This document shows, in pieces, positions 16,765 through 27,803 of a DNA stretch of 59,674 nucleotides (positions within the stretch are counted from its first letter, which is position 1; each line of letters starts with the position of its first letter). A program made the position numbers and the translations under genes. Source of the stretch: Rhodoferax sp. (lineage in GTDB: Bacteria; Pseudomonadota; Gammaproteobacteria; Burkholderiales; Burkholderiaceae_C); NCBI GenBank assembly GCA_024235935.1, contig JACKLL010000019.1, positions 1 through 59,674 on the forward strand, read 5' to 3'. Below the pieces are notes generated by a model. That model searched no databases, was not told the DNA's origin, and was given only the letters and a program-made list of their open reading frames with translations.

Positions 16765-17760
16765 TCAGTCGATGTCCTGCGCAACCAGCATCAGCATGTC
16801 GCCGCGCCGGACGTAGCCGCGGTTGGTGTGCGCCAGCACCCAGCCATCGACCGGGAACCGTACGTCCTCGGAGGGCCGGCGTGGCTCGGCGGCATGGTGC
16901 AGGCGGCCGGCAAGCTGTCCGCGCACCACGCGCTGGCCGGCAGACACCTTGCGGTCGAAGATGCCTTCGGACTGCGCGTACAGGCTGTGATCGTTGGACA
17001 CGAGCGTGACCATCCGCGGTGTCTGCAGCGCCGGCACCGCGCCACGCAAGATGCCGACTTGGCGCAACAGGCGACGCAGCCCTGCCTCGGTCGCGTCGGT
17101 GATGGCAGGGTCGACGCCACCACCACCACCGAGCTCGGCCGCGATCATCGGGACACCCGCGCGCTCTGCTGCCGAATTGAGCGAGCGCGGGTCGTTGAGC
17201 CCGCCCAACACCCAGATCAGCGGCAGGCCGAAGGCCCTGGCCAACGCCAGGTTGCGCGCGGCCAGCGTCTCGTCGGCGGTGCGGGTCGGCAAGGTGCAGG
17301 GCGCAAAGACCGACGCCTTGCCCCCCGAGTGCAGGTCGACGGCCGCATCGGCCATCGGCAACAATTCCGTCTCGACATACCAGGCAATCTGTTCGGTGAC
17401 ATTGCCTGCCGGGTTGCCTGGGAAGGCACGGTTCAGGTTCACGCCATCGATCGGGGAAACCCGTGAGGCGTCCTGCAGCGCAGGCATGTTCAAGGCAGGC
17501 AGGATGATGATCTGCCCGGTGATATCGCCGACCTCCAGGCCATCCACGACGCGCATCAGCGCCGCGGGTCCTTCGAACTCGTCGCCGTGGGTGCCGCCGA
17601 ACAGCAGCACGACGGGCCCCTCACCGCGTCTCAGGCTGATGATGGGGACCGGATGGTATCCGAGCGGGACGGCATTGTCCGACCACTTCACACGCAGGTC
17701 GCCCACATGCCTGCCATCGGCAGACAGGTCGATGGTGGGCGTCACGGAACTCTTGCACAT
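16765..17760 (-). CDS. Succinylglutamate desuccinylase/aspartoacylase-family deacylase (DoeB-like)
   Basis: A 331-residue zinc-dependent amide hydrolase. Zinc ligands are visible: GGTHGDEFEG (His and Glu), AAVDLHSGG (His), and the likely catalytic Glu in AAELGGGGG. NLNRAFPGNPAGNVTEQIA is a family signature. The C-terminal 100 residues form a biotinyl-lipoyl-like beta domain (FPVDGWVLAHTNRGYVRRGD). Closest recognisable relatives are N-alpha-acetyl-diaminobutyrate deacetylases of ectoine degradation, but the rest of that pathway is absent here. It is the last gene of the minus-strand arm, about 24 bases after the Rieske oxygenase gene. Confidence 0.86.
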   Translation of the reverse strand: MCKSSVTPTIDLSADGRHVGDLRVKWSDNAVPLGYHPVPIISLRRGEGPVVLLFGGTHGDEFEGPAALMRVVDGLEVGDITGQIIILPALNMPALQDASRVSPIDGVNLNRAFPGNPAGNVTEQIAWYVETELLPMADAAVDLHSGGKASVFAPCTLPTRTADETLAARNLALARAFGLPLIWVLGGLNDPRSLNSAAERAGVPMIAAELGGGGGVDPAITDATEAGLRRLLRQVGILRGAVPALQTPRMVTLVSNDHSLYAQSEGIFDRKVSAGQRVVRGQLAGRLHHAAEPRRPSEDVRFPVDGWVLAHTNRGYVRRGDMLMLVAQDID

Positions 17761-17784
17761 GCGGGATCCTGTCGAGCCGTGGAA

Positions 17785-18840
17785 TCAGGGGTCGATGGGG
17801 GCCGCGGCTTCGTTGGTGGCCTGCTCACGGGCAATCAATTCGGCCAGTCCCTTGCGAAAGCGGCTTGCAGCGGCATCGAGCAGCAGGCCGGTCGTCGGCG
17901 TGGTCTTGTGCTTCATGCCCAGATGCACGGCCCGAAGGATGGCACGGTCTTCCTCGAATGCCGCCTTCGCGCCGGCCGCCACCTTGCGTGTGATGTCTTC
18001 ATCATGCGGATCGGTGTTGCGGTGCTGCAGCCAGTAGTACTGGGTGTTGTCATCGTCGATCGGCGTCATGAAGTGGTAGGAGATCATGCGGTAGGTGTCC
18101 GCGTCCGCCACCATGTCCGGGCCTCCCTTGCCCGCCGGCGTGTAGATGCCCATGTTGACGGCCAGTGCGGGGTAGCGGACCTCATAGTGCTGCAGCCGGT
18201 CGGCGTTGCCCCGGAACTTGACCAGCGGCGCGTAGAACGGTGGTGGTGGCTGGTTCAGCATCCAGCGGCTGTTGATCACGCCGGACGCGGTGGCCGTGAT
18301 CTGCATCGGTGTGTTGTCGGTTCCGGCGCCGGCGAACGAACTGCGGTGGACCCAGGCCACGTGCGAGGGGTCGAGCAGGTTGTCGACCAGCCACAGGTAG
18401 TTGCACTCGATCAGCAGGCTGTCGCCCTGGGTCACATGCCAGTGCGGGTCGTCATAGGTTTCGATCTGGATGATGCCGCCCTCGTCGGCCTGTGTCGGGT
18501 CACCCATCCAGATCCAGAGCAGGCCGTAGCGGTCACACACCGGGTAGCTGCGGACCCTGGCGAAAGGCGGAATGCGCTGCTGCGTCGCGGCATCGATGCA
18601 CTTTCCCGAACAGTCGAAGGTCAGGCCGTGGTAGCCGCATTCCACCGCATCGCCTTTGATGCGGCCCATCGACAGTGGCAGCTTGCGGTGCGGGCAGGCA
18701 TCTTCCAGTGCGACCGGCCTGCCGTCCTCGGTGCGGTAGAGCACCACGGCTTCGCCAAGCAGGCGCACAGGCTTGAGGGTGCGATCGACCTGCGGTGACA
18801 AGGCTGCCACATACCAGGCGTTGCGCAGATACTGGGACAT
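17785..18840 (-). CDS. Rieske non-heme iron oxygenase, alpha subunit (vanillate demethylase-like)
   Basis: A 351-residue oxygenase component. The Rieske cluster site is CPHRK...ECGYHGLTF (residues about 49-72), with two Cys and two His. The mononuclear iron site is DNLLDPSHVAWVH (two His) with Asp in FEEDRAIL near residue 300. Length and layout match vanillate O-demethylase-type single-subunit oxygenases that demethylate or hydroxylate small substrates. A reductase component is needed but is not encoded nearby. A ribosome-binding site AAGGAG precedes ATG 18838-18840. It lies directly downstream of the transporter ATPase gene. Confidence 0.92.
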   Translation of the reverse strand: MSQYLRNAWYVAALSPQVDRTLKPVRLLGEAVVLYRTEDGRPVALEDACPHRKLPLSMGRIKGDAVECGYHGLTFDCSGKCIDAATQQRIPPFARVRSYPVCDRYGLLWIWMGDPTQADEGGIIQIETYDDPHWHVTQGDSLLIECNYLWLVDNLLDPSHVAWVHRSSFAGAGTDNTPMQITATASGVINSRWMLNQPPPPFYAPLVKFRGNADRLQHYEVRYPALAVNMGIYTPAGKGGPDMVADADTYRMISYHFMTPIDDDNTQYYWLQHRNTDPHDEDITRKVAAGAKAAFEEDRAILRAVHLGMKHKTTPTTGLLLDAAASRFRKGLAELIAREQATNEAAAPIDP

Positions 18841-18926
18841 TGTGTTGACTCCTTCGATGTGTCAGGCATGCGCCGGCGCCTCCGCGCGCTGTGCGTGTGC
18901 CGGGTCGCTGGCCGTGGCCGCTGCCG

Positions 18927-19667
18927 TCAGTGCTCCAGGATCTGGCTCAGGAACTGGCGGGTACGCGCCGACTGCGGATTCTCGAACAGCTCGCGTGGCG
19001 GGGCCTTCTCGATGATGCGTCCGCCGTCCATGAACACCACCGAATCGGCGACCTTTTTGGCAAAGCCCATCTCATGGGTGACGCACACCATCGTCATGCC
19101 CGACTGCGCCAGGTCGATGATGACATCGAGCACCTCCTTGATCATCTCCGGATCGAGTGCCGACGTCGGCTCGTCGAACAGCATGATCTTGGGCTCCATG
19201 CACAGCGAGCGCGCGATCGCGACACGCTGCTGCTGCCCGCCCGAGAGCTGGGCCGGAAACTTGGCGGCCTGCTCGGGAATACGCACCCGCTCCAGATAGG
19301 CCATGGCCTTGGCCTGCGCATCCTTGCGCGAGGTGCCGCGGGCGCGGATCTGGGGCAGCGTGCAGTTCTCCAGCACGCTCAGATGCGGAAACAGGTTGAA
19401 GCTCTGGAACACCATGCCCACTTCGCGGCGGATGGCGGCAATGTGTTCGGTATCCTCGTTGAGCTCGATACCATCGACCTGGATCACGCCGCTGTCGTGT
19501 TCCTCCAGCCGGTTGATGCAGCGGATCAGGGTAGACTTTCCCGAGCCCGACGGGCCGCAGATGACGACGCGTTCACCCTGCGCCACGTCCAGGTCGACAT
19601 CGCGCAGCACGTGGATGTCGCCGAACCATTTGTTGACACCCCGCAGGCGGATGATGGCCTCGCTCAT
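18927..19667 (-). CDS. Amino-acid-type ABC transporter ATP-binding protein (GlnQ/GltL-like)
   Basis: A 246-residue ATPase. It shows Walker A GPSGSGKST (about 38-46), the Q-loop region VFQSFNLFPHLSV, signature LSGGQQQRVAIARSL, Walker B IMLFDEPTSALDP and the switch VTHEMGF. The whole pattern is that of polar amino acid importers. ATG 19665-19667 is chosen; another in-frame ATG 12 bases upstream is possible. It is the only ATPase in the island, so it may serve the two permeases on this strand and possibly the binding protein/permease pair at 12452-14013. Confidence 0.95.
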   Translation of the reverse strand: MSEAIIRLRGVNKWFGDIHVLRDVDLDVAQGERVVICGPSGSGKSTLIRCINRLEEHDSGVIQVDGIELNEDTEHIAAIRREVGMVFQSFNLFPHLSVLENCTLPQIRARGTSRKDAQAKAMAYLERVRIPEQAAKFPAQLSGGQQQRVAIARSLCMEPKIMLFDEPTSALDPEMIKEVLDVIIDLAQSGMTMVCVTHEMGFAKKVADSVVFMDGGRIIEKAPPRELFENPQSARTRQFLSQILEH

Positions 19668-19758
19668 GGCCGGTGGCATGAACGCGATCGCGGGGCCTGC
19701 CGAAGTTCGCAGCAGGCAGGCGGAAGGGGGAGATGCAGGGACATGCGGCTGGGAACTC

Positions 19759-20685
19759 CTAGTGGTGGGCCTGCGCGTAGCGCCGCTCGAGTGCGGCAAA
19801 GACCCGCGACAGGCCGAAACAGATGGCGAAATAGACGACCGCGATGAAGACAAAGACCTCGAAGACGCGCTGGGTGCTGACCTGCACATCCTGCGCCATG
19901 AAGGTCAGTTCCTGGATCGACACCAGCGACACCAGCGATGAGTCCTTGATCAGCTGGATGAACTGCCCTGCCATCGGCGGTACGACATTGCGAAAGGCCT
20001 GCGGCAACACGACGAAGCGGGTCACGTCGGCACGCGACAGACCCAGGCTCTTGCCAGCCTCGATCTGTGCGCGTGGCACCGATTCGATGCCTGCGCGCAC
20101 GATTTCAGTCACGTAGGCGCCTGAAAAGACCGACAGGCAAATCAGGCCCAGCACGAAGTTGTCGATCAGGCGGGGCGTTCCGAACAGGATGCCGATCCAG
20201 AATTGCGCACCACTCGACCATTGGGCGATGCTGTCGCCAATCGCCAGCGTGGGCATGATCTGGCTGGCGATGAAATAGACAAACACGAATACGAACACCA
20301 CCGGCGGGATATTGCGGATCAGCATCACGTAGCTGGTGCCGACCATGCGCAGGAACAGCCGCCGGCTGGTGCGGCACAGCCCCATCAGCGTTCCGATGAT
20401 GCCGGCCAGCAGGATGCCCCAGAAGGCCAGGCGCAGCGTGGTCAGCAGGCCGTCGACCAGCAGGTTGGACACCCACCGGCCGGACGCCGCGTCATACCGC
20501 ACGATGAAGGGCCAGATCGTGCTCCAGTCCCAGTGGTAGGCAAAGGCGGTGTTGGTTTGCCAGGCCAGGTAGGCCAGCAGGCCGACGCCGCCGAACAGCA
20601 GCACCAGGTCGATCCAGCTCCAGTGCGCGCGCCGGCGACGTGGCGCCGGACGCGTGCTGACGGAGGATGCGGCCTGGTCGTGCAT
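19759..20685 (-). CDS. Amino-acid-type ABC transporter permease (HisM/GltJ-like)
   Basis: A 308-residue inner-membrane permease. A basic cytoplasmic N-terminus (PAPRRRRAHW) is followed by a first membrane segment, a periplasmic stretch with WDWSTIWPF, and then the conserved five-helix core. The EAA loop is EIVRAGIESVPRAQIEAGKSLGLS. MLIRNIPPVVFVF and QELTFMAQ also match the glutamate/aspartate permease type. It lies 3 bases downstream of the binding-protein gene and 91 bases upstream of the ATPase gene. Confidence 0.93.
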   Translation of the reverse strand: MHDQAASSVSTRPAPRRRRAHWSWIDLVLLFGGVGLLAYLAWQTNTAFAYHWDWSTIWPFIVRYDAASGRWVSNLLVDGLLTTLRLAFWGILLAGIIGTLMGLCRTSRRLFLRMVGTSYVMLIRNIPPVVFVFVFVYFIASQIMPTLAIGDSIAQWSSGAQFWIGILFGTPRLIDNFVLGLICLSVFSGAYVTEIVRAGIESVPRAQIEAGKSLGLSRADVTRFVVLPQAFRNVVPPMAGQFIQLIKDSSLVSLVSIQELTFMAQDVQVSTQRVFEVFVFIAVVYFAICFGLSRVFAALERRYAQAHH

Positions 20686-20688
20686 GGC

Positions 20689-21498
20689 TTACTCAGGTAC
20701 CTGCGCAGCCCATTCCTGGGTCTTGAACCAGTAGGTGTGGCGCTGCTTGAGCCAGTCCTTGTTCTTGGCGATCCACTCGTTGAAGGTGGTCATCGCCACC
20801 GCATTGCCCTTGCGCAGGCCAAAACCCTCGACCGAGACGGTCACCGTATCGGGTGTGGGCTTGAACAGCTTGTCCGGATTCTTCAGCATCATGAAGGTCG
20901 GCTTGGGTTCGCTGGAGATCACCAGATGGGCCTTGCCGTTGATGACTTCCTGGAAGGCGATCGCGTCATCGTCGAACTGGCGCAGATTGGCCTTGGGGAA
21001 TTTCTCCTCCAGCGTCTTGCAGCCCGATACCCCGCGCCGGCACGACAGCGTGATGTTCGCGTTGTTGTAGTCGTCCGGCCATTTGAGCTTGGAAGCCAGG
21101 ACCGTCGAGGCGACCACGCCCTGCCCGGAGTTGGAGTACGGGGCGGTGAAGTCGATCTGCTCCTGGCGTGCCGGTGTGATCGACATGCCGCCGATGATGA
21201 CGTCGAATTTCTTCGCGATCAGCGACGGGATGATGCCGTCCCAGGCGGTCGGGATCAGCTCGAGCTGCACGCCCATGTCCTTGGCCAGCTTGGTGGACAC
21301 GTCGATCTCGAAGCCGACCCACTGGCCCTGCTTGTCGCGCATGGCCCAGGGGACGAAGCTGGCAAAGCCCACCTGCAGCTTGCCGCGACTCTTGATGGTG
21401 TCGATCATGTTCTCCTGCTGGGCGGCCGCCGGCGGCATCCAGGCCAGTGTGGCCAGTGCCAGTGCACCGACACCGAGTAAACGCGCAAAAGTCTTCAT
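20689..21498 (-). CDS. Periplasmic amino-acid-type ABC transporter substrate-binding protein
   Basis: A 269-residue family 3 binding protein with signal peptide (MKTFARLLGVGALALATLAW, cleavage after PPAAAQ). The mature part has MIDTIKSRGKLQVGFASFVPW, GFEIDVSTKLAKDMGVQLELIP, DVIIGGMSITPARQEQIDF and an unusual Cys pair (CRRGVSGC, about 155-162) that may form a disulfide. Two ATGs are adjacent; the second (21496-21498) sits 6 bases after AGGAG and is preferred. It is encoded between its two likely permease partners. Confidence 0.92.
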   Translation of the reverse strand: MKTFARLLGVGALALATLAWMPPAAAQQENMIDTIKSRGKLQVGFASFVPWAMRDKQGQWVGFEIDVSTKLAKDMGVQLELIPTAWDGIIPSLIAKKFDVIIGGMSITPARQEQIDFTAPYSNSGQGVVASTVLASKLKWPDDYNNANITLSCRRGVSGCKTLEEKFPKANLRQFDDDAIAFQEVINGKAHLVISSEPKPTFMMLKNPDKLFKPTPDTVTVSVEGFGLRKGNAVAMTTFNEWIAKNKDWLKQRHTYWFKTQEWAAQVPE

Positions 21499-21553
21499 CA
21501 TCTGCTCCTAGGGTTGAGGGAAAAGGGAAAGCACGGCGGGGCCACGGACATTT

Positions 21554-22366
21554 TCAGGGTCTGCGGTAGCGCCGTTCAAGCCATGCGACCACCAGCGACA
21601 GGCTGATCGTGACCACCAGGTACATCGCGGCGGTCGTGAGCCAGATTTCGAAGGCCATGAAGGTGTCGGAGATCACGGTGCGGGCCTGTGTGGTGAGGTC
21701 GTAGACCGCGATCACACTGACAATGGCCGAGTGCTTGACCAGGTTCACGAGCACGCCGCCGAGCGGCGGCAGCATCAGCGGAACCGCCTGCGGCAGGATG
21801 ATGTCACGGTAAAGGTCCAGGTTCGAGAAGCCCAGGCTCAGGCCGGCTTCGCGCTGGCCCTTGCGCACCGCATGGATTCCGCCGCGGATGATCTCGGCCA
21901 CGAAGGCGCCCTCGTAGAACGCCAGGCACAGCACGCCAGCCCACTCGCGCGGGATTCCCAGGATGGCGGCGATGATGAAGTAGATGATGAGCATCTGCAC
22001 CAGGATCGGCGTGTTGCGGATCAGTTCGACATACAACCACGCCAGCCTGGGACCGATCACCGAGCGGGACAGGCGCAGCAAGGCCGTGAACAGTCCGATC
22101 GCCAGCGCCAGCAGCCCGGCCTTCCAGGTGATGTCCAGCGTGACGAACATGCCCTTGGTCAGGGGCCCCCAGATCAGCTCGCCGTCGACGACGCGGTACA
22201 GGTAGCGGGGGACCTTGTCCCATTTCCACTGGTAGCCCATGCTTTGCGCGCCGTGCACGGCAAATGCGGTCAGCAGGCCGAACAGCAGCAGGAACTGCAG
22301 CGCTTCGAACCAGGGGCGTCGATGCCAGACGACGGCCCGGGGCGGGGGGCGGATGGCCTGGCTCAT
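21554..22366 (-). CDS. Amino-acid-type ABC transporter permease (GltK-like)
   Basis: A 270-residue permease starting at ATG 22364-22366, which overlaps the stop of the upstream oxygenase gene (ATGA). That coupling decides the start over a longer non-ATG extension. About six membrane segments are present and the EAA loop EIIRGGIHAVRKGQREAGLSLGFS is intact. LIRNTPILVQMLIIYFI is the usual segment near the substrate path. It pairs with the permease at 19759 to make a heterodimeric channel for the binding protein encoded between them. Confidence 0.93.
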   Translation of the reverse strand: MSQAIRPPPRAVVWHRRPWFEALQFLLLFGLLTAFAVHGAQSMGYQWKWDKVPRYLYRVVDGELIWGPLTKGMFVTLDITWKAGLLALAIGLFTALLRLSRSVIGPRLAWLYVELIRNTPILVQMLIIYFIIAAILGIPREWAGVLCLAFYEGAFVAEIIRGGIHAVRKGQREAGLSLGFSNLDLYRDIILPQAVPLMLPPLGGVLVNLVKHSAIVSVIAVYDLTTQARTVISDTFMAFEIWLTTAAMYLVVTISLSLVVAWLERRYRRP

Positions 22367-23358
22367 GCCGGATGCGTTGCCGCTGGTTCGCGGTAGTCGA
22401 ACGACTGGCCAAAGCGCCATTGCAGGTAGTCGCCGCAGCGGATCGGTGCACTGGTGTCCGCCGCATCGGGAAACAGTGCGCGAGGGTCGATCACGGTGTC
22501 GGGATCCGGATCGAAGGCCAGCACCAGCGACAGCCTTTCACGCCCCGAGCGGTTGACGACCCGGTGGGGTGTCGAGCGACAGCGATGGCCGGTCCAGCGC
22601 GCCAGCAGATCCCCGACGTTGACCACCAGCGTGTCGGCGATGGGCGGCGCATGGACCCAGCGTCCATCCGCATGCTGCACCTGCAGTCCGCCGGTGTCGT
22701 CCTGGCACAGCACCGTCAGCACGCCGAAGTCGGTGTGCGGGCCGACGCCGAACTGCTCCGCGCCCGATGTGGCTGGCTGTGCGGGGTAATAGACGAACGC
22801 GGCGCGGCTCATGGGTCTGGAACTGGTTTGCAGGAAAAGGTTCGGCGCCTGGCCAAGGCCCAGGGCAAAACCCTCAAGCAATTGGCGTGCCACGGCATCG
22901 GCCTGCGTGTAGAACGCCAGTGCCGCCGCGCGAAGCTCCGGCATGTCCTGGGGCCATCGGTTCGCGCCTCGCAGCGGGTGGTCCTGTGGCGTCTGCCCGC
23001 GTGCATCTTCGTAACCCCAGACGAAGCTCTCCTTCAGATCCGGCAGCAGGTCGCGCTGCATGCGTGCCGCGCCCATGGACAGGAATCCGCGATGTTGCGC
23101 CGAAATGGCCACCGACTGCTTGGCGCTCGGTGGCCGCCGGAAGAAGGCCATGGCCTGCGATTGGGCCTGTGCCAGCACGAAGGCGGGAATGCCGTGGTTG
23201 GCCACATAGAGGAATCCGACATCGCGGCTGGCGCGGTAGAGCGCAGCGGCCACTCCCTGCGGATCGGAGCCATCGCGCAGCGGCCCGATGTCGATGACCG
23301 GTATGGCATCGGCGTCCAGACGGTGTGCCGTCGCATGGCGAGAACGGTCGGAGGTCAT
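22363..23358 (-). CDS. 2-oxoglutarate/Fe(II)-dependent oxygenase, isopenicillin N synthase-like family
   Basis: A 331-residue oxygenase. The N-terminal DIOX_N-like part has IPVIDIGPLRDG and GFLYVANHGIP. The core carries the iron ligands HTDFG (His and Asp, about residue 220) and His in STPHRVVNRSGRERLSL, whose RLS element contacts 2-oxoglutarate. The start is ATG 23356-23358 (MTSDRSRH). It heads the minus-strand arm and is coupled to the transporter permease, so its substrate is probably the imported compound or an early derivative. The exact hydroxylation cannot be told. Confidence 0.9.
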   Translation of the reverse strand: MTSDRSRHATAHRLDADAIPVIDIGPLRDGSDPQGVAAALYRASRDVGFLYVANHGIPAFVLAQAQSQAMAFFRRPPSAKQSVAISAQHRGFLSMGAARMQRDLLPDLKESFVWGYEDARGQTPQDHPLRGANRWPQDMPELRAAALAFYTQADAVARQLLEGFALGLGQAPNLFLQTSSRPMSRAAFVYYPAQPATSGAEQFGVGPHTDFGVLTVLCQDDTGGLQVQHADGRWVHAPPIADTLVVNVGDLLARWTGHRCRSTPHRVVNRSGRERLSLVLAFDPDPDTVIDPRALFPDAADTSAPIRCGDYLQWRFGQSFDYREPAATHPA

Positions 23359-23496
23359 GGGCTGGGTGCGCGTGGGCGATGGAAACAGTATATCCACAGC
23401 CCCATGCCTTGCCTAGACAAGTCTCGCCGGTGGATGAAGCACGGGTCCGCGAGCGCTTCGGCGCGGGTGCCTGACCCGCGCCCGGGAACACGTCGC

Positions 23497-25268
23497 TCAG
23501 GCCTGGCGCCGCAACAATGCGACGAATTCCTCCTGCGGCACCGGCTTGCTGAAGAGGAACCCCTGGTACTTGTCGCATTTCAGCGCCTGCATGCATTCGA
23601 GCTGCGCCTGCGTCTCGACGCCTTCCGCGATGACGACCATGCCCAGGCTGTGGCCGAGGTCGATGATGGTGCGCACGATGGCAACGTCCGAGGCGGTGCC
23701 AGGCAGGTCCATGATGAAGGAGCGGTCGATCTTGAGCTCGTCGATCGGAAAGGTCTTGAGGTAGCTCAGCGACGAATATCCGGTGCCGAAGTCATCGATG
23801 GACAGCAGTACGCCGAGCTGCTTGAGCGCGTTCATCTGGCCCAGGCTGTCGCCGACGCTGTCCATCAGCATGCTTTCGGTCAGCTCGATCATCAGCTTCT
23901 CGGGGGACAGGCCGCTGCCTTGCAGTTCCCGTTGCACCGTATCGGCCAGGTCGCCTGCAAAGAACTGTGGCTTGGCGACATTGATCGCGATCCGAAGCTC
24001 GCCCAAGCCGTCGCGTTTCCATTGCGCGGCGTCCTGGCATGCGGTCTGCAACACCCAGTTCCCGATGCCCTGGATCAGTCCCAGCTCCTCGGCCAGTGAG
24101 ATGAAGCGCAGCGGCGGCACCAGGCCCAGTTCCGGATGTTGCCAGCGTACCAGCGCCTCGGCGCCGACGATGCGGTTGCTGGCGACATCGACCTTGGGCT
24201 GGTAGTGCAGGCGCAGCTCGCCGCGCTGCGCGGCACCGCGCAATTGCGAGCCGAGTGCGAGCCTCTCGTACGAGCGGGAATGGAGTTCGGCAGACGCGAA
24301 CTGGTACCGGATGTGCGGCTGTGAGCCGGCATGCGTGGCGGCCAGCTCCGCACTCTTGCGTAGCACCTCGGGCGTATGGCCATCGGCCGGGCTGACGGCA
24401 ATGCCGGCAGATGCGGTGGGACCGATCTCGTGCATGCCGACCGTTACCGGTCGGCCCAGCTGGGCCAGCAGCTCTTTGGTCAGTGATTCGACCGTGTCGA
24501 TGTCGGCGATGCCTTCCAGCAGGATGCCAAAGGCGGTCGAATCCAGCCGGGCCACGCGATGCAAGGGGTCGCTGGCAGCCGCCGCCGCCGGTCGTGGCAG
24601 TTCGCTGCAGAACCGCAACATCCGCTGGGCCAGGTCCCGGGCCAGCTCGTCCGCCGCCGCCTGGCTGGCAGATTCGCGCAGTTGCCGGCATTCGGGCACC
24701 TGGAGGTTGAGCACGGCCACGACGCCGCCCACCAGCCCCTGGCGCGCCACCACATCGGTGATGCTGATGTCGAACAGCCGCCGCGTGGGCAGGTCGGTCG
24801 CGCCATCGTAGTTGACCATGCGCGCGTGGTACTGGTGGTATGCGAGCGTGTTGCGCAGGCGCAGCACCAGTTCGCTTTCGTCCACCGGCTTGGACAGGAA
24901 GTCGGTCACACCCAGCTGCAAGGCACGCAGCTTGGCCTCGGCGCCGGTTGCGGCGGTGAGCACGATCACCGGGGTATAGCGCAGCTTGCGGTCGGCCCGG
25001 ATCATTTCCAGCAGGTCGAAGCCCGACAGGTGGGGCATCATCAGGTCCAGCAGCAGCACGCTGGGCTGTTCGCGGTGCAGCAGGTCTATGGCCTGGCGCG
25101 GATCGTTGGCGACCACGAAGTGGACATAGCCCGCGTCTTCCAGGTGGGCCTGGATCAGGTCGGTCATCAGCGGTTCGTCGTCGACCATCATCACCTTCGC
25201 GTCGAGCAAGGGCGATCGGGATGCTTGTTCCAGACCCCAGGGCTGTGTGTCGGCCCAGATGTCTTCGT

Positions 25269-25272
<4 letters not shown>
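23497..25272 (-). CDS. Response regulator with degenerate GGDEF and intact EAL (c-di-GMP phosphodiesterase) domains
   Basis: A 591-residue protein. The receiver domain spans about 22-145 (MMVDDEP; phospho-acceptor Asp76 in LLLDLMMP; Lys in FLSKPVDE). A GGDEF-like domain spans about 150-320 and lacks the GG(D/E)EF motif. The EAL domain spans about 340-588: AEALVRW (Glu372), NVAKPQF, IELTES, IDDFGTGYSSL, LKIDRSF, IAEGVETQ and QGFLFSKPV. All catalytic residues expected for c-di-GMP hydrolysis are present. Its ATG overlaps the kinase stop (25269-25272), so it is the likely phosphorelay output of that kinase. It is the last gene of the giant-protein operon. Confidence 0.93.

Positions 25273-27799
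<2,527 letters not shown>

Positions 27800-27803
<4 letters not shown>

Noticed and set aside
16765..17760. Ectoine degradation (doeB) assignment
   Set aside because: The deacylase is similar in type, but the ectoine hydrolase and other Doe genes are absent, so a specific gene name is not justified.
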